Origin: Leptothermofonsia sichuanensis E412
GTDB taxonomy: Bacteria; Cyanobacteriota; Cyanobacteriia; Leptolyngbyales; Leptolyngbyaceae
Length of the DNA stretch: 64,000 nt
Direction of reading: 5' to 3'
Assembly (NCBI RefSeq): GCF_019891175.1
Contig: NZ_CP072600.1
Location: forward strand, 5,022,001 to 5,086,000
Shown here: piece by piece, positions 8,521-17,915 of the stretch
Layout: each line of letters begins with the position of its first letter
Position numbering within the stretch: the stretch's first letter is position 1
Position numbers and translations under genes: made by a program
The notes under the pieces: model-generated
The model's database searches: none
Told to the model about the DNA's origin: nothing
The model's input: the letters and a program-made list of their open reading frames with translations, nothing else

Positions 8521-8615
8521 TATAGCGTTTCCTTTCTGGGTGAGGGACACATCATCGATTTGACTCAAGGGTTCTACAGCTATGTATGCACCTCACTGGA
8601 TTCAAAAACGCTATA
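8521..8615 (+). repeat. MITE family C (TATAGC ends), between wzm and wzt
   Basis: A 95-bp element with inverted ends TATAGCGTTT and AAACGCTATA; a near-identical copy is at 33369-33463. It separates wzm from wzt by 118 bp and sits 7 bp after the wzm stop. Its ends match those of the IS630 copies near 39.5 kb in the first six bases. Confidence 0.85.
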
Positions 8616-8622
8616 GCAAGAT

Positions 8623-9495
8623 TTACAGCACATCGGCAAAAGCGGGGCGTAACCGCTGATAGATCCATCTTCCTCCTAAGAAAACGGGCAGGGAGACAAG
8701 CCACAAAGCACCGCCTTCTATCCAATGTTGAACCTCGCCCACCAGTAACAAATCACGATAGAGTTCGACTACAGTCGCAAACGGGTTTAACCTGAACACC
8801 CATAATCGAAATTGCTCTGGGATCGCAGATGCTGGATAGATTATAGGCGTCAGGTAAAACAGGAGATTGAGGAGAACCCCAATGGTCTGGGGAATATCCC
8901 GCAGGAAAACCGTTAAACCCGCCGCAAGGTAAGCCAGCCCTGAGGTTAAAAGGAGCTGGGGAATCCACACCAGCGGAAATAACCAGAGTGTACTGTGAAC
9001 TGTTTGAGTGGTAAACCCCAGGAGGGCGATCGCGACAACCAGGCCGGACAAACTTTCAATGAATGCGGCCAGGACAGGCACGAGGGGCAGCAATTCTAGA
9101 GGGAAAACGATTTTTTTAACCAGGTTGGGTTGACTGACTACAGAAGTAGCTGCCTGGGCAAATCCATTGATAAACGCCATCCAGGGAATTAAGCCCGAAA
9201 AGAGCCAGAATCCGAAGGTCAGGCTGTTGGTGGGTAGCCCCTGAATCTGGGGTCTGACTTGTAGAACAATTGAAAATACGTAGGTGTAGACCAGCAACTG
9301 GACTAACTGGTTCAGCAGGGGCCACAGATTCCCCAACATGGACCCTTTATACCGCGCTTCCAGGTCTCGCTGGACCAGTGTTGTTAGCAAATCCAGTTTT
9401 GCCCACTGCCGATCGCTAACAGGAAGCACTCGCTTCACCCCTTTAAGCTGATGAACAGCGCTTCTGACTGCTCTCTGCAAAACCCCTTTCCTCAC
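8623..9495 (-). CDS. wzm: ABC-2 type polysaccharide exporter permease, Wzm type
   Basis: 290 aa with six predicted membrane helices, beginning after an amphipathic N-terminus (VQRDLEARYKGSMLGNLWPL is the conserved entry helix of the family). The NPFATVVELYRDLL motif near residue 240 is typical of Wzm/RfbA permeases. It forms the inner-membrane channel that, with Wzt, exports an undecaprenyl-linked glycan. Start is a GTG at 9495. It heads the operon wzm-wzt-FkbM-methyltransferase. Confidence 0.92.
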   Translation of the reverse strand: MRKGVLQRAVRSAVHQLKGVKRVLPVSDRQWAKLDLLTTLVQRDLEARYKGSMLGNLWPLLNQLVQLLVYTYVFSIVLQVRPQIQGLPTNSLTFGFWLFSGLIPWMAFINGFAQAATSVVSQPNLVKKIVFPLELLPLVPVLAAFIESLSGLVVAIALLGFTTQTVHSTLWLFPLVWIPQLLLTSGLAYLAAGLTVFLRDIPQTIGVLLNLLFYLTPIIYPASAIPEQFRLWVFRLNPFATVVELYRDLLLVGEVQHWIEGGALWLVSLPVFLGGRWIYQRLRPAFADVL

Positions 9496-9557
9496 GCCTG
9501 GTAGTCTGCCAACTTTGGTTTGATGGGTAACTGAACGCCGAAAGGCTGATGAGGGTT

Positions 9558-9590
9558 AAATTTTGAGGGCCTATGGCCCATCAAAATTTT
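9558..9590. terminator. Strong hairpin between amidohydrolase and wzm
   Basis: AAATTTTGAGGGCC and its near-complement GGCCCATCAAAATTT flank a TAT loop. It lies between the end of the amidohydrolase gene and wzm, both on the minus strand. A/T runs at both bases could serve as terminator tails, though a clean T tract outside the stem is missing. Confidence 0.5.
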
Positions 9591-9675
9591 CTTGCCGGAA
9601 CACCAGGCTGCCCAATTACAGAGGATTAGCTTATCACATCCTGACCCTGGGCAAGGAGGGTGGAGGCGTGGTTGC

Positions 9676-10872
9676 TCAGGAATGGAGCAAATGCTCTGAC
9701 TGCTGCCAGTACTTGTAGGCGGCGTAGGCCAGGGTGACCACTCCAGCGATGATGGCAGACTCATCCACTTCAAATTGGGGATGGTGCAGGGGATAGTTTG
9801 GGCGATCGCGAAAGCCAACCCCCAACCGGAACATGCTTCCCGGGGCATGTTGCAGATACACTGAAAAATCCTCTGCGCCCAGAGAGGGTTCGTGGATGAT
9901 TTGCACGCCCTGGCTACCCCAGGCTTCTACAGCCGCCGATTCCAGCAGTTGGGTCATGGCCATATTGTTTTGCACCGAAGGTACACCCCGACGATAGTGC
10001 AGTTCATAGCGGGCACCATAGGGCTGGCAAACATTTGCCACAATTTGTTCAATCCACCCAGGCAGGGTTTCACTGGTTGCGGGATGAAGCGATCGCACCG
10101 TTCCCAGCAGTTGCACCCGATCTGCGATGACATTCGGTGCCCGCCCCCCATTGATCTGTCCAAACGTCAAGACCACAGGTCTGAGTGGATTCTGAGTCCG
10201 GCTAATCGCCTGTTGCAGCGTAGTCACCACCTGAGCCGCAATCCAGACAGCATCCACGGCTTCATGAGGCCGTGCCCCGTGCCCCGACTCCCCCAAAATA
10301 ATGATTTCCAGGTCATCTGCTGCGGCTGTCAAGGCCCCATAGCGCACCCCAATCACCCCCGCCGGAATCGATGGAAACACATGCACTGAAAAGATTCCAG
10401 TCACCCGCTCCATGACCCCATCCTGCACCATCCACCGTGCTCCCTGGGCAATCTCTTCCGCCGACTGAAAAAGAAACCGGATCGTTCCTGGCAGAGGGGG
10501 TTCCAGTTGCGCCAGCACCATAGCGGTCCCCAACCCAACCGTGGTATGAACATCATGACCACAGGCGTGCATCACTCCGTCCTGCCGTGAAGCAAACTCC
10601 AATCCGGTGCGCTCAAAAATTGGTAGGGCATCCATATCAGTCCGAATTGCCAGCAGGCGAGCATCGGTGCCTGCTCCAATCAGTTCTCCCACTACCCCCA
10701 CCCTGCCAACCCCTTCCTTAACATGCAGCCCACAGGAAGAAAGTACCCCAGCTACATAGGCGGCTGTTTGAAACTCCTGTCCACTCAGTTCAGGATGGCT
10801 GTGCAGGTGACGACGAATCTCAATCAATCGCGGTGCCAGGTTTGCGGCAATGTCTTTAATTTGGGTCAGCAT
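9676..10872 (-). CDS. M20 family metallo-amidohydrolase (HipO/AbgB-like)
   Basis: 398 aa. The metal-binding segment MHACGHDVHT (residues 101-110), RTDMDALP, the catalytic Glu pair in FLFQSAEEIAQGA and the C-terminal LGAEDFS-HHPQFEVDE motifs match M20D amidohydrolases such as hippurate hydrolase and IAA-amino acid hydrolases. It cleaves an N-acyl group from an amino acid in the cytoplasm; the true acyl donor is not predictable. No signal peptide. It is a stand-alone gene upstream of wzm with a hairpin after it. Confidence 0.92.
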   Translation of the reverse strand: MLTQIKDIAANLAPRLIEIRRHLHSHPELSGQEFQTAAYVAGVLSSCGLHVKEGVGRVGVVGELIGAGTDARLLAIRTDMDALPIFERTGLEFASRQDGVMHACGHDVHTTVGLGTAMVLAQLEPPLPGTIRFLFQSAEEIAQGARWMVQDGVMERVTGIFSVHVFPSIPAGVIGVRYGALTAAADDLEIIILGESGHGARPHEAVDAVWIAAQVVTTLQQAISRTQNPLRPVVLTFGQINGGRAPNVIADRVQLLGTVRSLHPATSETLPGWIEQIVANVCQPYGARYELHYRRGVPSVQNNMAMTQLLESAAVEAWGSQGVQIIHEPSLGAEDFSVYLQHAPGSMFRLGVGFRDRPNYPLHHPQFEVDESAIIAGVVTLAYAAYKYWQQSEHLLHS

Positions 10873-10945
10873 GGGGAAAGGTATAGTGCTTTACCCCCAT
10901 GATACGGATTGTTACAAATGGGAGCCAGGGGTTTGTCAAGACTGT

Positions 10946-12946
10946 TCACTCCTCCTTTCTCACCGCTCCCTCTTCCCTCCTCCTTCCTCCCAATACCCAG
11001 AGGGAATCAACCCGTTGGGCTTCAGCGGTAGCAGAATTACTGGTACTGACACTGCGAACCGTTCCCAGAACGCGCTGGAACTCCTGGACAAAAGGGGATG
11101 TGGACGGTATGTAGGGTTGAACGAGTCCATAGATCAGGGAGAGGGAGGCTCCCATGTTGACATAGAAATAGCCTTCGTTGGGTATGGGGAAACTGGCAGT
11201 TGCGGTTTGGAAAGTTGGGTTCAGGTGGAGCGGCAGGTAAGGTTTGGGTGCCAGAGCTTTCATCGTGTCAGCCCCTGTAGTCAGCACCAGAGTATCGTCA
11301 CTGATCCAGCCGTGGGAGAGCACGCTTACGGTTCGGTTTTTGTCTTTCCCTTCCCAACTCACGACGGACACTCCCGCAACTCGCCGGGGAACAATGGCCA
11401 GCTCTCCCCTTGCGCCTGCTCGAACCGCCTGGTCTAGCTTTTTGAGAAAGGCTTCGGCGGCGGGGCGATCGCTCGTTTGCAGCATTAATCCAATTCCCAG
11501 GTTGAGGCGGGGATGGATGGCATTAAAAAATCCTCCCGTCGTGGGAAACATAAAGAAGGCGTATTCCCCATCTATCCACTCAATTACGTCCTGTTCCAGA
11601 TCGAACCCACTCTGCTTGCGGAACTCCCCGCGAATGGCATTCAAGAAAGGTTGGCCGGTGGGAGATGCAAAGACCGTTTCAATGAACGTTTGCCACTGAC
11701 GCTTAAAGTTACGACTGTTGGCGGACAGGTAAGTGATGGCAGGCAGGCGGGTCAAAATCTGGTTGGCACTGGCAGGAGCCAGGGTTGCACGCTCTGGTTG
11801 GGGCGTCGTGTAGTAGAAATTGGTTTGTCCCCGAATGCCTTCAGGCTGCACCCAGAGATGGGAATCCACTGTGTTGTAGGTCCTGGTCAGGAGGGCAATC
11901 TGGCTTTCTTCCAGGAGCAAAACTGGCGCTGGTACCGGGAACCCCGAAAGTTTGCCGATCAGGGCTGGCAGAAGGCGGATAAATTCGGCAAGGTTACCAT
12001 AGCCCACCACCAGCGATCGCCCAAACTGAGGGTGATTCAGGGTCCGCTGGAACAGGGGATCCTGTGCCAGGGTTGGCTCTTCCGAGGAACGGGCATCAAT
12101 CAGTCTTTCAAGGGCCTGATCCTGGGTTGCGACGGCCACCGCATCCGGTAAGAGGGCGATGGTCACCCCATGGGGCAACAGGTCAGGGAAGGGAGAGGGA
12201 GAGGGAGAGGGAGTCAGGGGGGGAACCTGCTCGTCCAGGTCTGGGGCTGGCTCAGTGCTATCTGGCTGCGCCGCCATCAAGGTTTGCTGCCATCCAGTTC
12301 TCAAGGCTATCGGGAAGGGATGAGGCGATTGAGAAGAGGGGGCAGGCAGTGGTGGCGGTTCAGCCGGTAGTGGCTCCTTTGGGGTAATACTGGGAGTGTT
12401 ATCTGGAACGGATTCCGGGGTATCTGGCAGGGCAGGGTCTGCGGCTGGTTCCAATGGAGAACTGGCAGTCCAGCGCAGCAGCGTAGTGCCTTTGTAGTCC
12501 CGTTCAATCTGAGGTTTTCCCCAGGTCGCTTTCAGTTTCTCCAGAAAGGCATTGAAGCGGCTGATGTCTTTGATCGGGGCGACTAGGAGGAGGTTAAACC
12601 CCAGAGATTTGTCCTGGGGAGCAGCAGGCAACAGGGCGATCGCCAGTTGACCATCCAACCAGGAGTGAATATCTTCATCAATGTTAAATCCTCCGCCCCC
12701 CAACGGGAAATCGGGTAGGGGTAGACCGGCCTCTGGAAAGGGATTAAACCGCTCCAGTTCAGCCCAGGCGGCAGGTGTTGTATTAATTAGAACAACCCCT
12801 GGTGTACTGGCCGGCAAAAGAGTGGTGACGACTGGAGAACGGGGTTGTCTAGAAACAGGCAGCGTCTGGGCGATCGTCTGCCCAGAACTCACCATTGAAC
12901 CCACTGTTGTCAAAGCCAAAACTGGCACCAAAATTTGACGCAACAA
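10946..12946 (-). CDS. Secreted DUF3352 family protein
   Basis: 666 aa from a TTG start with GAGGGA 7 nt upstream. A signal peptide (ILVPVLALTTVGSMVSSGQTIAQ) precedes DUF3352 segments (LLPASTPGVVLINT, DIHSWLDGQLAIALLP, and again DVIEWIDGEYAFFM). Between about 165 and 262 is a Pro/Ser/Asp-rich linker, partly encoded by a GGGAGA tandem run near 12185-12215. The last 15 residues (GGRRREEGAVRKEE) derive from purine-rich low-complexity DNA and may be a stop read-through extension. Function of DUF3352 is unknown; export to the periplasm is likely. Confidence 0.82.
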   Translation of the reverse strand: MLRQILVPVLALTTVGSMVSSGQTIAQTLPVSRQPRSPVVTTLLPASTPGVVLINTTPAAWAELERFNPFPEAGLPLPDFPLGGGGFNIDEDIHSWLDGQLAIALLPAAPQDKSLGFNLLLVAPIKDISRFNAFLEKLKATWGKPQIERDYKGTTLLRWTASSPLEPAADPALPDTPESVPDNTPSITPKEPLPAEPPPLPAPSSQSPHPFPIALRTGWQQTLMAAQPDSTEPAPDLDEQVPPLTPSPSPSPFPDLLPHGVTIALLPDAVAVATQDQALERLIDARSSEEPTLAQDPLFQRTLNHPQFGRSLVVGYGNLAEFIRLLPALIGKLSGFPVPAPVLLLEESQIALLTRTYNTVDSHLWVQPEGIRGQTNFYYTTPQPERATLAPASANQILTRLPAITYLSANSRNFKRQWQTFIETVFASPTGQPFLNAIRGEFRKQSGFDLEQDVIEWIDGEYAFFMFPTTGGFFNAIHPRLNLGIGLMLQTSDRPAAEAFLKKLDQAVRAGARGELAIVPRRVAGVSVVSWEGKDKNRTVSVLSHGWISDDTLVLTTGADTMKALAPKPYLPLHLNPTFQTATASFPIPNEGYFYVNMGASLSLIYGLVQPYIPSTSPFVQEFQRVLGTVRSVSTSNSATAEAQRVDSLWVLGGRRREEGAVRKEE

Positions 12947-13223
12947 AATCTGTCCCTCACTCTCTACTAAACACCAGACGATTAAACCAAGGATGCGAAT
13001 TATTTATAGACAGACTATACCGGTTTTCAGCCCTATGAAGTAGAATCAACTTCTCTCCTACCCAGGTATTCTTTTGACCGGCTCAAATCAGCCGCGGCAG
13101 GCAACCTCAAACTCAGCACCAAGATCTCTTGTCCGTCCGTCTTAGAGGCTATGTTAAACCGCGCCCCAATAAGTGATTTTCAACTACGAACGCAAATCAA
13201 AACACCAACTGGGGGGAACAGAG

Positions 13224-13601
13224 CTAGGGAATGTAGATTCGTCCCACTCCCATGTAGTTATCAATATCAACCAGAATTTCAACTAGACGACTGGCACATT
13301 GTTCCCGATAACTCTGCTCATCAAGCCGCTCTTTATTCCCAATCGTCACAACAGGCAGCGATTGCAGGGTATTTTCTTCCCGAATCACTTGCTCCAGCGA
13401 ATCATCTCCCTTCATATTGCGGTTTGTGGTTAGGATAATCATCTGATTGGCTTGAGCCACCTGCCACACTGAACGATCTCTGCTGCTTTCGAGCAAGCTG
13501 ACTTCCTCAAACCCAACAAAGCGAATCGGCATCAGTTCCAGCCATCCTTCAGCGGCGATCGCACCCCACAGCAATGCTGCTTGTCCTCGCAAAGTAGTCA
13601 A
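13224..13601 (-). CDS. DUF5615-like PIN-fold protein (putative toxin)
   Basis: 125 aa from a TTG start (13601), 9 nt after the DUF433 gene. Matches a cyanobacterial family with LLWGAIAAEGWLEL, a SDR.VW..AQANQMIILTTNRNM segment and a closing DNYMGVGRIYIP. The family is commonly paired with DUF433 proteins and resembles PIN-like nucleases, giving a putative toxin-antitoxin module. The acidic residues expected of a PIN active site are only partly visible, so nuclease activity is unproven. The stretch 12947-13223 upstream of the next gene holds nothing I recognise. Confidence 0.7.
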   Translation of the reverse strand: MTTLRGQAALLWGAIAAEGWLELMPIRFVGFEEVSLLESSRDRSVWQVAQANQMIILTTNRNMKGDDSLEQVIREENTLQSLPVVTIGNKERLDEQSYREQCASRLVEILVDIDNYMGVGRIYIP

Positions 13602-13610
13602 TCAGAAAAT

Positions 13611-14000
13611 TCATACTTTGGACTCAAGCCTGTCTTTCCAAGCTTGAAGTTTGGCACGGATAGCTTCTTGACCCGGTTTCGGAGGCATTGCTGCAATGCG
13701 GGCAAAGTGTTCCCTATTACGTTCTTCCCAATATTGCCGATTACCTTCTGCAATTTGCAAAACTTGTTGATATTCAGCCTCCACCTCAGCCTGATGAGCT
13801 TTGATGTAGGAGAGAGCAGCATCCACTTGAGCATCTGTGAGACAGAGCTTTTCACGAATAAGTTTTGCGGGATAACCAGCCGTGAAGTAATCCATCACGT
13901 CATAAAGAGTGATGCGGGTTCCTGCAATGGTCAATCCGCGCTCTGTTCGGATGATTACTGCTTGCTCATTGAAGGTTTGCTCATCAGGTGCAGAAGCCAT
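13611..14000 (-). CDS. DUF433 family protein (putative antitoxin)
   Basis: 129 aa. The ATG at 14000 has GGGAG 10 nt upstream, while an in-frame ATG at 14009 would overlap that site. The core RTERGLTIAGTRITLYDVMDYFTAGYPAKLIREKLCLTDAQVDAAL is a winged-helix/HTH-like DUF433 domain (residues about 15-75), followed by a charged helical tail. DUF433 genes usually precede a DUF5615 gene as here; the DUF433 partner is thought to be the DNA-binding antitoxin. The 295 bp upstream to the bestrophin gene show no feature. Confidence 0.8.
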   Translation of the reverse strand: MASAPDEQTFNEQAVIIRTERGLTIAGTRITLYDVMDYFTAGYPAKLIREKLCLTDAQVDAALSYIKAHQAEVEAEYQQVLQIAEGNRQYWEERNREHFARIAAMPPKPGQEAIRAKLQAWKDRLESKV

Positions 14001-14304
14001 GTAACACATCTCCCAAAATTGTCTGTATCTCGTCTATTAAGGCGAGCCGAAAAAAGGCGTTTCATCAACGACCTGGATGCTGATCCATTTCTTTTGATGT
14101 TAGTCTATGTTTTCACTCTCATCTTCTCCCGCCAGTATTCCAGCACTGCTTTTCGGTAAATTTCCTGTGTTGCCCGCACCAGCACACCCCACAAACTCCT
14201 CCAATCCAAAGATTTTGGGCATGGGCATTTTGTAAATTGGAGGGAAAGTCACATTTGAGATATGGTCTAATACCATTTCCTATCCCTACCCTTGAAGAAA
14301 TCCC

Positions 14305-15234
14305 ATGAGCATAGATCACAAACATTGGTTACAGGCAACCTTTCAGCTTAGGGGGTCAGTCGTTCCAGCGGTTCTTGAGCGTGCGAGCCTCTGCGGTGTC
14401 TTTGGTGTGTTTGTTTCTGTCCTGGCGGCCTCTGGCATACCCGTGGCCATCCCAATCCTGGCAAGTCTGATTCCGAATATTGTTTTGGGGCTAATGCTGG
14501 TATTTCGGACGAACACTGCCTACGAACGATTTTGGGAAGGCAGGAAGTGTTGGGGTACGCTGGTCAATACGGTGCGCAACCTGGCACGCCAGATCTGGAT
14601 CGCGGTGGAAGCGGAGAGTGAGAGCGATCGCCACCAAAAAATTGCCACTTTGAGGATGCTGGTCGCTTTTTGTGTTGCAACGAAGCTCCATTTGCGGCAG
14701 GAACCGATTAACGAAGAATTGGCAGCCCTCCTGTCTCCCAGCCAGTATCGCAAACTCAAGCATATGAACCATCCCCCACTGGAGATTGCCTTCTGGATTG
14801 GGGACTACCTGCAACACCAATACGAACAGAACCGGCTCCACATTTACCAGCTCAACGCCATGCACAAGTTACTGGATCTGATGGTTGACATGCTGGGTGG
14901 CTGCGAACGCATCTTGAAAACTCCGATGCCCCTTGCCTATGCCATTCACCTCAAGCAGCTACTGTTGCTTTACTGCCTGTCACTCCCCTTTCAAATGGTA
15001 GGAGGGTTGGCCTGGTGGACAGGTCCAATTGTGGCACTGATTAGCTTCACACTATTTGGCATTGAAGCAATCGGAATTGAAATTGAAAATCCCTTTGGAC
15101 ACGACCCCAATGATCTGCCCCTGGATGCCATCTGTAATACCATGTTCCGTAATATCGAAGACCTGATTACGCTGACTCCCAATTCCGAAACCTATCATGA
15201 TCCGGAAACCTCCTCTTTACCTGTGGTCCAGTAG
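14305..15234 (+). CDS. Bestrophin family membrane protein (anion channel-like)
   Basis: 309 aa. The signature FRTNTAYERFWEGRKCWG near residue 75, followed by LARQIW and a late segment GIEIENPFGHDPNDLPLDAIC, matches bacterial and plastid bestrophins (UPF0187). Four membrane helices are expected. Thylakoid or plasma-membrane bestrophins conduct chloride or bicarbonate; in cyanobacteria the ion is not settled. The gene is alone on the plus strand between two minus-strand genes. Confidence 0.9.
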   Translation: MSIDHKHWLQATFQLRGSVVPAVLERASLCGVFGVFVSVLAASGIPVAIPILASLIPNIVLGLMLVFRTNTAYERFWEGRKCWGTLVNTVRNLARQIWIAVEAESESDRHQKIATLRMLVAFCVATKLHLRQEPINEELAALLSPSQYRKLKHMNHPPLEIAFWIGDYLQHQYEQNRLHIYQLNAMHKLLDLMVDMLGGCERILKTPMPLAYAIHLKQLLLLYCLSLPFQMVGGLAWWTGPIVALISFTLFGIEAIGIEIENPFGHDPNDLPLDAICNTMFRNIEDLITLTPNSETYHDPETSSLPVVQ

Positions 15235-15282
15235 ACCAGGTGATCCATTTTGCTGAGGATTGTGGATTCAATCAACTGAGAA

Positions 15283-15340
15283 TCTTAGAGGTCTACCACA
15301 GAGACACGGAGAACACAGAGCCATTCCTCTGTCCTCTGCT
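15283..15340. repeat. CACAGAG-type intergenic repeat
   Basis: AGGTCTACCACAGAGACACGG followed by AGAACACAGAG belongs to a degenerate repeat also seen in reverse at about 20080-20127 (CTCTGTGTCTCTGTGGTG) and 27163-27205 (TTTGTGTCCTTTGTGTC). No coding potential. Confidence 0.6.
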
Positions 15341-15352
15341 ATCTCAGCCTGC

Positions 15353-16954
15353 TCACCACCCCATTGAGAAGGGGCTAACCAGACTGGGACGGTGTTCCTC
15401 TGAAACAGGGCGGGTTTCTTCGTCGAGGGCTTTTACCAGATGGTTGTAGGTTCCCTCTGCCTGTTGCGGCGAGTTACCAATGCTGGTCAGCCCCAGTTTG
15501 CCAAACTCTGAGAGACAGCCCATAAGGTGAAACACCGTACCGGTCTCAGTGCTGGTGTCAAAGTGAAGCTGGTGCTGGGCAATGATATCCATCAGGTCAT
15601 TTGGCAGTAATCCCCGGTAACGGTCTTTTTGCAGGTTATCGGTCGCAATGTAGTACTTTGCCCGCCCCTGTTGACTGTAGAACAAACCACTGGAGAAGTC
15701 ATAACGCCCGTTGGTCAAAAACTTTAAGGTCATAAATGGGTGTGTGGTGCCACCTTTGCGCAGGTTGATCTCGATCGCCTGAATATCCCATTCTGGTTTC
15801 CCTGGCTGGTCCGGTTGATGCACCGCCACAAAATCAACCCCAAATCGCTCCATGGCACCCTTTTTTGCCAGATTATTGCCCACCCGTTGACCCAATTCCT
15901 GGAGATGCAACCGATAACGCTCATCTGCCGGAAAGCGGCAACCCAGGTAAATTTGCCCACTGGGTCCACCCAGGATCTGATCATGGGTAGAGAGAATTTC
16001 CACCTCACCTAATGGTGTAATCCGACCCTGTACGCTGGGCGATCGCTTCACTTCGCCCTCAATAAAGGCTTCCGCAATCACCCCTAATTCAGGAATTCGA
16101 CTGCTGAACCGTTCCCAGGTTTCTCCTTTAGATTCAAACCTGAGCAGATCAAACTGTTGCTTCAACTTTTTGACCCGTTCACGATGGGTCGCGGTTCCTG
16201 GCTCAAAATCTTGAATCAGCCGCAGATCCAGCAGTGCATTGCCCTCACCAGAAAATCCTTCATTCAGTTTAATGACCATGCGCTTCAGGTGGGGCTGTCG
16301 TTCCCAGAGTTCTGCCGCGGCAACTGCCAGGTCATCGACTGTCCACAATACCGGGCTACCATCGGGATGGGGAATCTTCTCTTCCGCAAAAATTTGCCGG
16401 CTACCACTCTTGGTGCCCCACTGGAGCAAGTCTGGATCCAGGGCATAGAGAGGAATCCCCAGATCCACAGAAAGTGCCTGCTCAGACAGAGTTGAGTTGT
16501 AGCAAATCATGTACGAGAGATTGGGCTTCACAGCCTGCCGAATTCGCTCCATCAGGCGGGGACGCTCCAGAATCTTCTGGGTCAGCGGACGATGGGAAGA
16601 GTCATAGGTAGAGAGCAGCAACAGGCGATCGCGAGCATGGGAAAATGGAATTCCCGGCAGCAGTTGCAAATAATAGTCAATGACACTGGGATGGAGCGGT
16701 TGAGATGTGACATAAACCAGGCGGGTGCGGGGATTTCGCAGGCGAATCAGTGAAAACAACAACCGCTCTTCATAATGGTGGAACCCTTCGATTTTCAGCA
16801 GTTCCCGCTGATCTAGACTGAGGGAAGGGACAACCACAATGTCAGCCGCACTCGTATCAAATAGCTCAACCGACTGCCAGCGATCGCGCAACAGCGCCTG
16901 CAATTGCCGAAACTGTTCGGCTGCTCCAGAAGGAGAACCATCGATGCCTTGCAT
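15353..16954 (-). CDS. ATP-grasp ligase, PGM1-related (carboxylate-amine ligase-like)
   Basis: 533 aa from ATG 16954, which has GAGGGG 9 nt upstream; the open frame to 17056 has no such site. The N-terminal third (DIVVVPSLSLDQRELLKIEG, RTRLVYVTSQPLHP) matches the family related to the peptide ligase PGM1. The central part shows ATP-grasp features: RMVIKLNEGFSGEGNALLD for ATP binding, FIEGEVKRSPSVQGRI, and AIEINLRKGGTTHP for the metal-binding Glu/Asn. It probably makes an amide bond between a carboxylate and an amine. Substrate is unknown; no biosynthetic partner genes are adjacent. Confidence 0.8.
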   Translation of the reverse strand: MQGIDGSPSGAAEQFRQLQALLRDRWQSVELFDTSAADIVVVPSLSLDQRELLKIEGFHHYEERLLFSLIRLRNPRTRLVYVTSQPLHPSVIDYYLQLLPGIPFSHARDRLLLLSTYDSSHRPLTQKILERPRLMERIRQAVKPNLSYMICYNSTLSEQALSVDLGIPLYALDPDLLQWGTKSGSRQIFAEEKIPHPDGSPVLWTVDDLAVAAAELWERQPHLKRMVIKLNEGFSGEGNALLDLRLIQDFEPGTATHRERVKKLKQQFDLLRFESKGETWERFSSRIPELGVIAEAFIEGEVKRSPSVQGRITPLGEVEILSTHDQILGGPSGQIYLGCRFPADERYRLHLQELGQRVGNNLAKKGAMERFGVDFVAVHQPDQPGKPEWDIQAIEINLRKGGTTHPFMTLKFLTNGRYDFSSGLFYSQQGRAKYYIATDNLQKDRYRGLLPNDLMDIIAQHQLHFDTSTETGTVFHLMGCLSEFGKLGLTSIGNSPQQAEGTYNHLVKALDEETRPVSEEHRPSLVSPFSMGW

Positions 16955-17077
16955 AAATCCCCTCACCCCGCTCCTGGTGTGTCTGATACCAGCCATCTTA
17001 GCGAGTGAATGGAGCAAAAAATGTTCAGTCCACTCCCAGGATGAACCGGACTTCACACCACGGTAGTCTGAAGTCCT

Positions 17078-17845
17078 CTATGCATAGTTCATCACCTGGA
17101 TCACCATACCCTGGGAGGGTAAATTACCCCGGCTCAGGTTGATTGTATTGCCACTCCGACGGACGGATACGCCACTCATCAATGCCAGAAAATCATCGAC
17201 TCCTACCAGATCACAGGCATCTTTTGCAGCGGCACTGGTGCGGTAATGGGTGGGGATTACCATCCGGGGGTTTAAAGTCTCAATAGCCTGTTTTGCTTCC
17301 TCCGGATTATAGGCTTTAGGGCCACCCCCAACCGGTACCAGCAAAACATCCGGGCGACCCATGAGAATCTTTTGCTCGACTGAAATGGGGGCGGCGGCTC
17401 CACCCAGATGCAGAATGTCGATTCCAGCCTGATTCCACTTCCAGGCAACGTTCACCCCAAATCTGCGCCCACCAACGCGATCATGATTCATCCGAATCCC
17501 TTCTATTTTGAGCTTATCCACCTGGTAAACACCGGGTTCATACAGCAACCGGGGATTGCCAGGCACAATCTCAACAGCACCTTCATCCAGAAGCTGACTG
17601 CTAATCATTAACAGATCCGTTGCCACCTTAGGGGCCGGATATCCCGCTGTGCAACCCAGCGATCGAAATGGATTGACCAGAATTCGGGGACCACCCCCCG
17701 AAAACAAGAAACAGGTATGCCCCAGATACCGGATCGAAAGCCCGGATGCCTGAGCCTGCGCTTTCCCCAGTCCAGAAAGTACTTCCGTCCCCAGCACCGA
17801 CACCAACCCCAAGCCTGCGTAGCGTATCAACTTCCGCCGTCTCAT
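17078..17845 (-). CDS. MBL-fold protein lacking the HxHxDH zinc motif
   Basis: 255 aa from ATG 17845 with GAGGAA 7 nt upstream. The N-terminus RRRKLIRYAGLGLVSVLGTE is a Tat/Sec-like signal segment. The fold is that of the UlaG-like metallo-beta-lactamases (IRYLGHTCFLF, ILVNPF, IDILHLGGAA, MVIPTHYRT). Where active members have HxHxDH this protein reads ISSQLLDE, so three metal ligands are missing, though GHTCF and the late His remain. It is either a pseudoenzyme or binds metal differently. It is close behind trpG (70 bp). Confidence 0.75.
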   Translation of the reverse strand: MRRRKLIRYAGLGLVSVLGTEVLSGLGKAQAQASGLSIRYLGHTCFLFSGGGPRILVNPFRSLGCTAGYPAPKVATDLLMISSQLLDEGAVEIVPGNPRLLYEPGVYQVDKLKIEGIRMNHDRVGGRRFGVNVAWKWNQAGIDILHLGGAAAPISVEQKILMGRPDVLLVPVGGGPKAYNPEEAKQAIETLNPRMVIPTHYRTSAAAKDACDLVGVDDFLALMSGVSVRRSGNTINLSRGNLPSQGMVIQVMNYA

Positions 17846-17915
17846 AATTTCCTCACCGAACCACAACAGAGTCCCAAACGATCGTCGTCCCAGAAGCCAT
17901 TCACTCAATTACCCC

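Noticed and set aside
13581-14159. 192-codon plus-strand ORF over the DUF433 gene
   Set aside because: Antisense to a recognised gene with a good ribosome site; no family features.
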